DNA of 55,740 nucleotides from contig JAKIZT010000012.1 of assembly GCA_022707885.1 (NCBI GenBank), positions 1 to 55,740 on the forward strand. Reading direction: 5' to 3'. This DNA is from Caldisericales bacterium (GTDB taxonomy: Bacteria; Caldisericota; Caldisericia; JAAYUI01). Below the pieces are notes generated by a model. The model was not told where the DNA came from. It did no database searches and saw only the letters and a list, made by a program, of their open reading frames with translations. The position numbers and the translations under genes are program-made. Below are positions 1-9,447 of the stretch, piece by piece; position 1 is the stretch's first letter, and each line of letters starts with the position of its first letter.

Positions 1-2437
1 AATAGTTCTGGATTTTGCCGGATTCTGTGGCATAGTCCAGTCTGAAACGGCTCCGTCTTTCATATATTCTGGCAAAGGAAACCACGTCCTGGCACCTGTC
101 CAGGAAAGCGGCAAATTCAAGCTCAAGCTGGTTTCCGACGACCATGTTCTGCAGGCATTTTTTGCTCCTGACATACCTCTGGCTTGAGACGGCAATTGGC
201 TCAAAATCAAGCTGGGAGTGCCCTCCCTGGTCGACTCTGGGGTTTTCCACCTGCTTGAGTGTCAACCTTTCAATCTCGGCCCTGAACGTGTCAAATATTG
301 TTTTTGAGACCTCCGGTCTTGTGAAGTTCATCAGAAACACCGGATCATCGGTTTCCACTGTTTTTCCAAACAACCTGTTTTTTGCGAAATGCTCCACTTT
401 GGGATACAGCTCGTTGAAACCTGAAGGCATCCTTGCCTCTTTCAGGATTGCAGAGGTGAAAAACCCAATAATATTTGAAAAGTTGACAAGTTCAGGCTTG
501 AATTCAATCTTGTGGTGCCATGATCCCAAAATATCGATAAACTGGATTTCTTTTGGGTCATTTCTCATCAGCGCGTCGAGTTTTAATGGTTTGAATGCAA
601 TTGCATCAACATCGATCGAAAATATACACTCAGGGTCCCAGCGATATTTGCTTCCAAGCTTTGGGAGGACTATGTCCATTTTTTCCAGGTCCTTGTCGAG
701 GTTTGCCCTGTCCAGCTCAATGATGAGTGGCGCGCCTGTCTCATCGCTTTTCTCGCCCATTGTCCTGTAGCCAAGCATGACTCCTTCAGATTTGAGCGAC
801 TCGACAAATTCAATAAAGGGAGGGTTGCCAACAACAACAAGCTCCTCAACAGTCTGAAGGTCGAACATTTTTCTGAGACCCCTGCCAATTGCCTGCTCTG
901 GAAGGATCTGGGATTTGGCCTTAAACGGCCTGAGGCCGACGATTGCAGTGACATTTCTGACGTCCCAGCCCTCGCGAAGCACCATCACCGAGACAACAGC
1001 AAGATATGGCGAATTTGTACTGTCAACACTGTTTGCTGCGTTTCGCAACACCTGGAGTTCTTTTTCGCTGCGTTTTTCATCTATTTCACCGGCTTTGTTT
1101 GTGTGAATAACCAATACCCTGTCCTTCATTACCTGATAGTTTTTCTCTAGGTGAAGGGCGATCTGTTCAGCCTCTTTTGTGTCTTCGGCCATCACAAACA
1201 GGACCGGTGTTTTCTTGCCTTTGAGATTATCGAAATGTTTTTTCCATTCAATGTAGCCCAGATGTATGAAATCGCTGTATTTCTCACCAGCATCATCAGA
1301 CTGCCTCACATCCAGCTTGTCTCTTGACTCTTTATCTGGCAGAACAGGTTTTTTAACAATATTGCATTTGATCGCCTCGACCAGTGGAAAATCTGATACA
1401 GTCTGGGCGAATATTTCGCCGTTATTGTGTTTTGGGGTGGCAGTCAGGTCAATCTGGGCAGAGATGCCCTTTCCAGTCCGCTGTAGCAAACCGCTATTTA
1501 TGTCCCTGATTCCCTCGAACCATTGAAGGTTTTTGTTGTGTATGTGGTGGGCTTCGTCGTTGAAAACCACCAAATCATGGATTTGTTTTGATCTGATTAT
1601 TTTACCAAGATCCATCCCTCCACTCCTGTCAGCATTTAGGACAGGCTTTTCGCCCAGCCAATAGGTTTCTCTCGTTGGGAGGGTTTCATTCATATAGACT
1701 CGATGAATATTTGTCAAAAAAATGTTGCCATTTTGAGAAATCTGGCCAATGTCATCCTGTATGTGTAGTTCGGGACAAAAATCCCTTTTCCAGTTTCTAC
1801 CATCGTAGCCGTTTTCTGGTATTATGGGATCATTTCTGAAAATGCACAAATTGTCAAAATCTCTTTTTAGCCTTTCCAGCACGATTATATTTGGTGCAAC
1901 AACAAGGAAGTTTTTTGACATCATTGAGCCTGGCTCATAAAGTTTGTGGAAATAAGACCAGGCAAGAAGAAGCGAAAGAACTTTTGTTTTTCCTGTGCCG
2001 GTTGCCATTTTGATGCAGTAACGGGTCCAGTTTTCTTCAAATTCCTCTACTTTGAGCTTCCCAGATGAATCAAAGGCAGCAAGGCCGTATTTGTCTCTTA
2101 TCTTTATGATCTCATAGAGATAAATTATTGTTTCAACAGCTTCTCTTTGAGCAAAAAAGTATCTCAGATCCCGCCCTTCAGTTTCCAAAAACCAGTGGCA
2201 AAGCAATGATTTTGTTGTTTGTGAAGCCCCCCTGTAAACTTGACCCCTCCATTTATAGATTTCTCTTCTTATTTTCTCGACAAGAGGAGGCAAAAGACAA
2301 TCGTATTCTTTCTGGCTCAATTGTTCCTGGTCTGGGAACCACCTTTTTTCTATTGGTATTTCATCGAAAGGATCGAATTTGATTTCATTCTCTCTCAATT
2401 GCTCATACCCCCTATTGTTTAGGGTAGAGGATACCAT
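1..2437 (-). CDS. Type III restriction enzyme Res-type DEAD/DEAH helicase (partial, C-terminus off window)
   Basis: The reading frame is open from an ATG at 2437 to the left edge, giving about 812 codons without a stop. An in-frame TAA sits directly before the ATG, so this is the most upstream possible start; there is no clear Shine-Dalgarno (SD). Superfamily 2 helicase motifs appear in order: Walker A TGTGKT near residue 150, DEAH (FNDEAHHIH) near 294, LTATP soon after, and the motif VI region QAIGRGLRK near 520. The last visible residues, LELEFAAFLDRCQDVVSFA then FRLDY, resemble the start of the C-terminal PD-(D/E)xK nuclease domain of Res subunits. These enzymes translocate on DNA and cut it with a Mod methyltransferase partner. 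No mod gene is in the window; it would normally lie nearby, possibly beyond the left edge. The helicase family is secure. A stand-alone helicase-nuclease is the alternative. Confidence 0.88.
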   Translation of the reverse strand, partial: MVSSTLNNRGYEQLRENEIKFDPFDEIPIEKRWFPDQEQLSQKEYDCLLPPLVEKIRREIYKWRGQVYRGASQTTKSLLCHWFLETEGRDLRYFFAQREAVETIIYLYEIIKIRDKYGLAAFDSSGKLKVEEFEENWTRYCIKMATGTGKTKVLSLLLAWSYFHKLYEPGSMMSKNFLVVAPNIIVLERLKRDFDNLCIFRNDPIIPENGYDGRNWKRDFCPELHIQDDIGQISQNGNIFLTNIHRVYMNETLPTRETYWLGEKPVLNADRSGGMDLGKIIRSKQIHDLVVFNDEAHHIHNKNLQWFEGIRDINSGLLQRTGKGISAQIDLTATPKHNNGEIFAQTVSDFPLVEAIKCNIVKKPVLPDKESRDKLDVRQSDDAGEKYSDFIHLGYIEWKKHFDNLKGKKTPVLFVMAEDTKEAEQIALHLEKNYQVMKDRVLVIHTNKAGEIDEKRSEKELQVLRNAANSVDSTNSPYLAVVSVMVLREGWDVRNVTAIVGLRPFKAKSQILPEQAIGRGLRKMFDLQTVEELVVVGNPPFIEFVESLKSEGVMLGYRTMGEKSDETGAPLIIELDRANLDKDLEKMDIVLPKLGSKYRWDPECIFSIDVDAIAFKPLKLDALMRNDPKEIQFIDILGSWHHKIEFKPELVNFSNIIGFFTSAILKEARMPSGFNELYPKVEHFAKNRLFGKTVETDDPVFLMNFTRPEVSKTIFDTFRAEIERLTLKQVENPRVDQGGHSQLDFEPIAVSSQRYVRSKKCLQNMVVGNQLELEFAAFLDRCQDVVSFARIYERRSRFRLDYATESGKIQNY

Positions 2438-2556
2438 TTACTTGGAACAATACAACCTAGGCCATTATCTGAAGCAATTAGTTTTCGTTTTGTGATAGTT
2501 CCGAAATATAGGTTGTTTGAATAATATTAACATAATCTGATATCTATCATTTATAT

Positions 2557-2806
2557 AAATTGAGATGGATGACCAAAATCACTTGAAAACCTTGACAAGA
2601 TTGCGTTTTTACCCCTAGAAGTGATAAGTGTTGCAAAACATCCCGTCTGTATATACAATATTTTGTCAATGGCAATAAATATGTTTTATAAAGACTAAAA
2701 ATTAAGAGATGCAAAATGAAAGAAAAGGAAATAAAAGAGGAAAAAAGTTTTAAAAAGACAATGACATCAAAAGCCCTTGAGGCAAATAGAAAAAATGCCA
2801 GAAAAT
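2557..2806 (+). repeat. Direct repeat copy A of a ~250-bp element
   Basis: This segment matches 14496-14744 in the same orientation with one single-base indel and scattered substitutions, close to 90% identity by eye. It includes about 155 bp of non-coding sequence, a promoter-like sequence and the first ~30 codons of an STGPKT-type gene. Similarity stops abruptly inside the gene at 2806. With copy B it brackets the block of four exported-protein genes. Confidence 0.85.
2663..2692 (+). promoter_or_regulatory. Sigma70-like promoter in repeat copy A
   Basis: TTGTCA at 2663-2668 and TATAAA at 2687-2692 are 18 bp apart, 24 bp before the ATG at 2716. The same pair is kept in copy B with TATGAA, so it belongs to the repeated element. 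Confidence 0.45.
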
Positions 2807-2865
2807 TAGCCATAATAAATGAGTTTGGCAAATATCTGTTTGAACTCCTCGCAACATCAATATAA
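2716..2865 (+). pseudogene. Truncated STGPKT-family gene (remnant of copy A)
   Basis: A 49-codon frame begins with the same ~30 residues as the gene at 14654 (SFKKTMTSKALEANRKNARK), then departs from it exactly where the family motif STGPKT should follow and ends in unrelated sequence. The first part keeps codon-level similarity (Leu for Ile, conservative changes), so it descends from a real gene. The break point suggests a deletion or recombination that removed the rest. It may still be translated as a short Lys-rich peptide, but I see no reason to think it works. Confidence 0.7.
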
Positions 2866-2995
2866 AATTTAAAACACTTCCCAATCAAAAGAATCAATTC
2901 AATCCAACTATTTATTGTGTCGCAATATGGATGAATATTGTTCTATGTTTTTTTGAGGGATTGATCAACCCGACTCCCGCAAGCGACACTCCAAG

Positions 2996-5900
2996 CTATT
3001 TTTTTGAGTATATTGGCGAACAAAGGACTGTTTCATCTTGTCCTCCCGGGCATGAAAAATCAACCTCGAGCCTTAGAGCCCATGGGCCTGATTCTAGTTC
3101 ACCCACAGGTATCTTTGCGTCAACATACCACCAGCGATCCCCGTAATTTCCGATGGCTGACCCACAATCACCCAAATCCCAACTTTTGAAATCACCTTGC
3201 TGATATTCTCTCAAAACTGGTCTTGTGCCATTATCATTTGGTTTATGCAGATAAACCCTTGCTTTGATGGGTACACCGCCGCTCCAGGCTGATTTGCAAA
3301 GTATTCGATACCCAATATCAGCTGATGCAAGTTTGTAATATACGGTATTGTCTTTAAATATAGCAATCATGTCACCAGGCTGAAAGGTCTCTGCTCCTGT
3401 GCTGCATTGAACATCGTTTGGAGGGTCAATCGGAGGTATGATGGTGCTTGGGCAGTCTTCCATATGTGTGCCCAACCACATCGTCGCAAAGCTACCTTTC
3501 CCGCTTGCTGCTGTTTTGCCAACTCGTAAGTAATAACCTATTGGATGTGTCAAGCCATCTGATTTTGTATCATTGACAACAGCAGAAAACTCTCTTGCAT
3601 GTATGTAAGTCATGTTTTTCCCATAAAACATATTCCAAGGTTCCATCCACCACCTAAGAACATTTGAGCCACCTGTTCCAAATGGGTGCCAAATATCCCT
3701 GACAAATTTGTCTGGTGGCCCTTCATTTGCATCCCAAGAGATTATGTTTTTATCCAAAGGGTGTATTTCATCGGCAACGACACACATTAATTCATCACTT
3801 ATTTCTTTCCTCCAGCGTTGATCGACAGTTTTTTTGATAGGATTTATTTCTCTGTTGAAAGCTTGATAAACAATTTCCATTCCATCATAACCATAAATAT
3901 GGGGGATTTTCTCAGCATAGGTCAGGCCCTCTGCATCTATTCCGCTCATCGGAGCGGCTCTATGTCTCATGCCTTCATCAGGATTTGTTTTACTGCCTGA
4001 AATTGGTAAAATCGGGGCCTGTTCTGGCCATAAAGCCCATGGGTCACAGCTTTGATAACATGCGGGATACTGCCAAGGAAAACCATGAACACCTGGGTAT
4101 GATGGGTTTGAGGCCTCCTGACTAAAAATTGGATATTGCAAATCATCGTCAAATGGAATGAGTATATTGGGTTGGAAAATCGTTTCTTGTGATGTTTTTT
4201 TGTATGTCCCACAATCATTCTCATAAGGATGGGCAATAATGCTTGTTATGTATTTCCAATTGCCAGTTTGCCTGTTATCTGGAATTGGTCGACCACTGGC
4301 ACCAAATTTTTCTTTTGTTTGGTTACTCGCACGAATTGTGTTAAGCTTATTATACATAAAAGGAGTTACGCCACCGCTGTAATTTGTTTCCAGATTTCCA
4401 GTACAATTGTATTGTCCACAAGAGTAATCTGGTGGCGATGTTTCGTAAGAACGATAGGCTGTTTCTTGCGAATTACCATTGCCAATCATGACTACATCTC
4501 GCCCGAGACCCTCGACATATCTGCATACCCTTTCGCATACACACCTTGACCCATTATCAGGACATTGCTCAGCACAGGGAGATGGCTCAATCATCAGGCA
4601 ATCGGGATCAAAACCTTCCAATTCAACTTTTGGAGTAATTGCACTTTTCCAAGCTTTTGCCACATTATCGGTACAATTGCCTCCTGTTGCATGATCAGCA
4701 AGATAGGTAAAATCAAAATTCAATTCCCTGCTTTCCTCAGCACGCTGAGTAACTGATGGCCCACCAGGGATGTTTATAGCACCTATTCCCTGATTGTCTT
4801 TGCAATCGCAATTTTCGGGGCAACCAGCTCCAGCAACTTCATCAACACTGTCGTAGCTTGGCCTGGACATTCTTACACCGCCACATGCCGAATGTACATG
4901 GCTATCGCCTACGTACCAATTAAGACCCACTTTTTCTGCACCTTGGGAATGGTTTGGGAGTGGTTTTTCATATGTAATTTCACAAATTTTTGTAACTTTT
5001 ACCTGTGCTATCTCACCGGTGGATATTTTTTTTATGTCAAAAATTCCCCTCAATGGAATGATAATTTTTGATGGCACCTCCAAATCAGGCAAAACACTTA
5101 AATCGGTGTTTTCATAGGGAGCCATAAAAGCAATTAACCTCAGATCTTTAATACACACATTATTATTGCATGACGGACCTATGTCTTCAGACGAATAGAT
5201 TTTTGACCAAACATTACTAATATATCTTGGAGACATGGTTGAGATACTTGGCATTCCAATCGCTTTTTTTGCTTCTGAAATATTTGTAATTTCATGATCA
5301 ATATCGGGGCATGGAGTCGAACCGCACGGAGTGGATTGTGGGTCACTGCAATAACCCAGCTGGTCTTTGAGAGACGGCAATTCTGCTTCAACTTTCCAAT
5401 CAAAAGCCTTATCTTTTATTGTAAATTTGTTGTACCCGTATTCTTTGCCATAGCATCTACTGAAACCTGTAGCGTATAATATCTCTATTCTTCTAAATGT
5501 CACAATATATTGTGAAGGATCACAAACCTGCATAGCCAAGAAAGGAATAAAAGTTGAATAATTCTGTACAGGTTGTGAGTTGATGCTTTGTTTTATTTGT
5601 CTGACTAATTTGTATGGGGGACAATCAAAAGTTATTTTGGGTATTTCATTGAGAACCTCAACAGATGCAAAATCAGAAGGTACCGCAGTTCTACTGAGAG
5701 GCTTTATTGTTTTTGATGTGCCCATAGTTTGGTATTTGTTGACAGCACTGACTAATGGACACCATCCCTCAAACCCATCATCAATAGCCCTCGCTTTGAA
5801 TGATAATTTGATATCTGGCATTCCAACAATTGGTGCTCCGGCATCAATAGAGATCATTAAAGTCGTACTCACTTTGCCATTTGGGACGCAAGATATGGGA

Positions 5901-8713
5901 TTAGATGTAAACTCTGCATTGATCCACCACTGTTGTGGATCAACCACAACCAGAAGTTCAACGTCACCATCAAAGCCATTTACCGAAATAACATGAACAT
6001 TTATTAATTTTGATTCTCCTCTATTAAGTTTGATGTTCTGATCTGTATAAACGGCGACTGTAAAACCCTGGACGGTTATATTTATTGGGATGACGCATGT
6101 TTCGCCACCTCCTTGGACGCTTACAATAATGGTGTAAGTACCACTACTTGCTGTCACTGGGACTTTTACGCTGAGCATTACTGATGTCATGAGTTGTGGT
6201 TTCATGGCTACCTGCGATTCATCAAAACAGTAGGCCCATCCAGAAGGCATGCCTGAAGCTGTAAGATTGATGGTAACGTTCTCAAGATTAAAGCATTCCA
6301 AAAAAATTTGGTAATCTGCTGTTCCTCCGGGTAACAAACCGACATGAAGTTGCTCTGCCCATGCCCAAAACTTCCCTCTTTGGACTGTGAGACTTAATGA
6401 TCTTGTATCGCCTGGATGGCTTTCTCCTCTTATGAAAAATCTGTCATAACTGTTTTTATATTGGGCATATGTTAGTGTTACAGTAACAGTGACGGTTGCG
6501 CCATTCACCGTTAATTCATTTGATGGTGAATAGGAAACAGTCATACCTTCTTCTAAACCGTCAAAAAACAACTTTATCTTCCCGTTGTATCCTTCGTATG
6601 GGACAATATCTATTGACCATTCCACACTAGATACATTCCAAGATTTTTCCTTGATGAATGCTCTCTCGCAAATCATATTGAAGACCGTAATGATGATTTT
6701 AACCGGTATCTCTACGATATTGTTGTCTGAAGATGTTAGAACGATAATAACGTCATAAGTTGCTGGCACAATTGTAGGAGATGAAGTAAATGTGGCTGTC
6801 ACGTTGCTTCCAGTTTGGGGATCTATAGAACTTGGTGAGAATAAAACTGACAGACCTTCAGGCAAAGCATATTTTGTTGTGGGAGTGATTGTGCTGGTGA
6901 ATCCATCGGCATATTCTAAATTTATTTCAAATGAGCCTGACGAATCAGGATAAATTTTGATCGTGTTTTCATTGCCAGCAAGCCTTGCACTAAACATTGC
7001 CACTTTTACTTTGATATTAAAGCTGCCGCAATCAGCGTTTTGGGAATCCAGAATATTTATATGGATGTATTCATCACAATTCTTTACAATTGTTGATGCT
7101 TCAAGTGTCAGTATTGTCTGGAAACCCTGAGAACTATTTATTATGCCTTCCGCAGGATAAAATGAACCTGTTATACCAGAGGGCAAATTGCTTATTGCAA
7201 AATGAATGCTTGTTTCAGGGGCATATTGATGTCCAGTAATATTGACGGTGATATTAACTTTCTCACCAGGGATTATGTTGACTTCTTTGGGATCCCATTC
7301 TGCTTTTGCCACACTTAAATTCACTCTTCTTGCATGTGATATGGTATAGCCAGTGATCATATCCATTTCTGTTTGATTGTAGCATTTGCATTTCCAAGGT
7401 TGATTGCTGCTATCTTTTTTACATACGCAAGAAACAAAACGAGAGCTTGAAGGCCAATTGAGCAATTCGCTTGCAGGCGGATACGTTGACCAGATTGAAA
7501 AATTTGTTCCGAGATCATCTGGAATAAAATCTCTTTTGATGCCATTCTGACTGTATACACTCACATGTTTTGTGGCAAGGTTATTCTCGAAAGTTGTAAA
7601 AGCCAAATAGTAATTCTGGCTTTCATCAGAAATGAAATCTGGAGAGCTCGCTGGCTGGCCAGGATCAGAGATGGCCATTGGTGCAGGAGAACCTAACAGT
7701 CCAACCCAACCTGAAGCGGTATATCTGGCAAAGTAGATTATCTGGAGGGCTCCATCAACCCAAATTATTTCAGGTTCGAGACTGAGACTGTTGAAATCAA
7801 TTTTCGGGTGATAGGCGTCACCAGATATTTCAAATACTGGGGATATTGGGCCACCAGTATAGTTTTCCCACCCGTTCTGAGTTCTGACGGCCAGAAAAAT
7901 ATCTGTGCCATTTATTGAGGTATCTATCCACAACACTAGCGGTCTTCCGAGTTTGTCTAAAATTATTGTCGGGTTTTTTGCTCCACCCCCATAAGGATAC
8001 TGGAGATTGATCACCTCAAAACCTGGTGTTGGATTGCCATTGTAATCACACCACTGGTTATTTATCCAGAAAGAGACAGCAATCGCATTTAAACCAAGAT
8101 TGGGTGCAACCCAGGCAACCATTGGGTTATTTTCATTGTCTAGGCACATTGAAGGTTGTTGATTGTAGGTTGCTGCATTTGGGAGAGTGGATTGCCCGCT
8201 TTTACCATACTCAAAACCCCACCCCCTGCCTGGGCTGTACATTGACATTTTTATGCTGCTGGATTGATCGCCAGATTCGCACCATACAGAATAAACTTTT
8301 GCGATGCCTTGATTATCAGTAAAACCAAAGCACCTTGCTTCAGTTGAATTCCCTTCGCCAAATGCATATGGGTATTCTTCGCCCTCTCCACCACTCCAAA
8401 AGCCTTCCTTCCAAATGCCACTGTACAATTGGCCTTTGTTTGATCCGTTATTGTTGGCATACCACTGGAAATAATATTCGTTTTCGCCAAGTTTAATTCC
8501 GTCCAGTCCTTTGTTGTTTTCATACTGGCTGGTTATTGGTTCAATGCCTTCCTGACCTGACAAATTGGACCAGAAACCTGGTATCGTGTTTGGGTCAGCT
8601 TTTGCTATCTTGATGTTGCCATCTTTTTTGCCTGACGTAAAGAAAAAAGCGAAACTTATAGTGGACAAAATCAAAACAACCAGAGATATAGAGATAATGG
8701 TTTTTCTATTCAT
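2996..8713 (-). CDS. Giant exported protein: beta-propeller, Ig/NEW3-like repeats and PHP-like domain
   Basis: About 1905 residues. The ATG at 8713 has GGGAGG six bases upstream and opens a clear signal peptide; an in-frame ATG at 8731 lacks an SD. Residues ~30-450 look like a sialidase/WD-type propeller, with repeated units such as DKLGRPLVLWID. Residues ~460-1010 hold repeated Ig-like units of NEW3/CARDB type. The C-terminal third begins with GDSHVHSACG near 1270, continues with TYLADHA, IIAHPYEN near 1495 and a final Cys-bearing beta region. The GDxHxH, ADHA and AHP pattern is that of PHP/DUF3604 metal-dependent hydrolases, normally phosphoesterase-like. Many Cys residues imply disulfides outside the cytoplasm. 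It is the last gene of a four-gene operon (27-bp gap before it). The substrate is unknown. PHP family assignment is fairly safe; catalysis is inferred. Confidence 0.75.
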   Translation of the reverse strand: MNRKTIISISLVVLILSTISFAFFFTSGKKDGNIKIAKADPNTIPGFWSNLSGQEGIEPITSQYENNKGLDGIKLGENEYYFQWYANNNGSNKGQLYSGIWKEGFWSGGEGEEYPYAFGEGNSTEARCFGFTDNQGIAKVYSVWCESGDQSSSIKMSMYSPGRGWGFEYGKSGQSTLPNAATYNQQPSMCLDNENNPMVAWVAPNLGLNAIAVSFWINNQWCDYNGNPTPGFEVINLQYPYGGGAKNPTIILDKLGRPLVLWIDTSINGTDIFLAVRTQNGWENYTGGPISPVFEISGDAYHPKIDFNSLSLEPEIIWVDGALQIIYFARYTASGWVGLLGSPAPMAISDPGQPASSPDFISDESQNYYLAFTTFENNLATKHVSVYSQNGIKRDFIPDDLGTNFSIWSTYPPASELLNWPSSSRFVSCVCKKDSSNQPWKCKCYNQTEMDMITGYTISHARRVNLSVAKAEWDPKEVNIIPGEKVNITVNITGHQYAPETSIHFAISNLPSGITGSFYPAEGIINSSQGFQTILTLEASTIVKNCDEYIHINILDSQNADCGSFNIKVKVAMFSARLAGNENTIKIYPDSSGSFEINLEYADGFTSTITPTTKYALPEGLSVLFSPSSIDPQTGSNVTATFTSSPTIVPATYDVIIVLTSSDNNIVEIPVKIIITVFNMICERAFIKEKSWNVSSVEWSIDIVPYEGYNGKIKLFFDGLEEGMTVSYSPSNELTVNGATVTVTVTLTYAQYKNSYDRFFIRGESHPGDTRSLSLTVQRGKFWAWAEQLHVGLLPGGTADYQIFLECFNLENVTINLTASGMPSGWAYCFDESQVAMKPQLMTSVMLSVKVPVTASSGTYTIIVSVQGGGETCVIPINITVQGFTVAVYTDQNIKLNRGESKLINVHVISVNGFDGDVELLVVVDPQQWWINAEFTSNPISCVPNGKVSTTLMISIDAGAPIVGMPDIKLSFKARAIDDGFEGWCPLVSAVNKYQTMGTSKTIKPLSRTAVPSDFASVEVLNEIPKITFDCPPYKLVRQIKQSINSQPVQNYSTFIPFLAMQVCDPSQYIVTFRRIEILYATGFSRCYGKEYGYNKFTIKDKAFDWKVEAELPSLKDQLGYCSDPQSTPCGSTPCPDIDHEITNISEAKKAIGMPSISTMSPRYISNVWSKIYSSEDIGPSCNNNVCIKDLRLIAFMAPYENTDLSVLPDLEVPSKIIIPLRGIFDIKKISTGEIAQVKVTKICEITYEKPLPNHSQGAEKVGLNWYVGDSHVHSACGGVRMSRPSYDSVDEVAGAGCPENCDCKDNQGIGAINIPGGPSVTQRAEESRELNFDFTYLADHATGGNCTDNVAKAWKSAITPKVELEGFDPDCLMIEPSPCAEQCPDNGSRCVCERVCRYVEGLGRDVVMIGNGNSQETAYRSYETSPPDYSCGQYNCTGNLETNYSGGVTPFMYNKLNTIRASNQTKEKFGASGRPIPDNRQTGNWKYITSIIAHPYENDCGTYKKTSQETIFQPNILIPFDDDLQYPIFSQEASNPSYPGVHGFPWQYPACYQSCDPWALWPEQAPILPISGSKTNPDEGMRHRAAPMSGIDAEGLTYAEKIPHIYGYDGMEIVYQAFNREINPIKKTVDQRWRKEISDELMCVVADEIHPLDKNIISWDANEGPPDKFVRDIWHPFGTGGSNVLRWWMEPWNMFYGKNMTYIHAREFSAVVNDTKSDGLTHPIGYYLRVGKTAASGKGSFATMWLGTHMEDCPSTIIPPIDPPNDVQCSTGAETFQPGDMIAIFKDNTVYYKLASADIGYRILCKSAWSGGVPIKARVYLHKPNDNGTRPVLREYQQGDFKSWDLGDCGSAIGNYGDRWWYVDAKIPVGELESGPWALRLEVDFSCPGGQDETVLCSPIYSKK

Positions 8714-8740
8714 TGTTTCCTCCCATATCATATTCTAGTA

Positions 8741-9445
8741 CTATTTTCTTGTAATTACAGGAATTTTTTCCAGATCGAGATAGTACATATCGTTGTATTT
8801 TTTTGCATAAACTATAACGTTGTAACTTTTATTTTGATAAATAATTTCAATATTATCTAAATACTTGTGTTCTGGATTTCTTATAGTGCTCGCTACTTCT
8901 TTTTCCATCTGTTCTGAAAGTTCATCCAATTTTTTCAGACTCTCCTGAGATGCATTACCATTTTTCATTTTATCAAGTATTTTCCCAATTTCCTTGTATT
9001 TTGTGTTTGCAAGCTTTTGTTCACAAGCTGATTTAATGTTGTTCCATTGTTCCTTCGTAATCTCGTTGCCAGCTTGGTCATAGTATGTGTATCCAACTTC
9101 CATGTGGTTTTGGTTTATGCTAATGGTTGAGTTTAAAATATCACCAGTATCCCTTCTGCATATTAGATTGGACCACCCATTTATTAATGAATCAAAATCT
9201 ATTGGGTTGATCTTGTTGTTTTCTAATTTTTTGCCAAGATTAGTCTTAATAACATTAAGAGTTTCTGGGCCAGAATTGGAAAGCATAACCATTGTATCGT
9301 AAGCTAGTGAGTAAATGGAACTCCTGCCAGGAATATTTGCTGCTCTTTGTTTTGGAGTCCCAATAAATAAAAATGACAAGATAAAAACTAATAAGATGGT
9401 AGAACCCAAAAATAACAGAAACAGATTTTTACTGATTTTTTTCAT
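8741..9445 (-). CDS. Membrane-anchored hypothetical protein of the surface cassette
   Basis: 234 residues starting at ATG 9445, with GAGG seven bases upstream; a GTG at 9451 is in frame but sits on the SD. The stop of the upstream lipoprotein gene lies two bases before this ATG, so translation is coupled. One strongly hydrophobic segment at residues ~7-30 is an uncleaved anchor or signal peptide. The rest is polar and partly helical, with a Lys/Glu-rich coiled-coil-like stretch in the third quarter, and ends in a beta-rich part. I recognise no family. Its place between a lipoprotein and the giant PHP protein suggests an extracytoplasmic partner of those proteins. Confidence 0.7.
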   Translation of the reverse strand: MKKISKNLFLLFLGSTILLVFILSFLFIGTPKQRAANIPGRSSIYSLAYDTMVMLSNSGPETLNVIKTNLGKKLENNKINPIDFDSLINGWSNLICRRDTGDILNSTISINQNHMEVGYTYYDQAGNEITKEQWNNIKSACEQKLANTKYKEIGKILDKMKNGNASQESLKKLDELSEQMEKEVASTIRNPEHKYLDNIEIIYQNKSYNVIVYAKKYNDMYYLDLEKIPVITRK

Positions 9446-9447
9446 GT

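Noticed and set aside
144..1526. Several plus-strand frames of 63-208 codons
   Set aside because: They lie opposite the helicase motifs of the minus-strand restriction gene and have no SD or recognisable content.
2547..2897. 116-residue minus-strand frame with hydrophobic translation
   Set aside because: It is the antisense of the repeat and the truncated STGPKT gene; the equivalent frame exists opposite copy B, and the plus-strand reading has the family motif.
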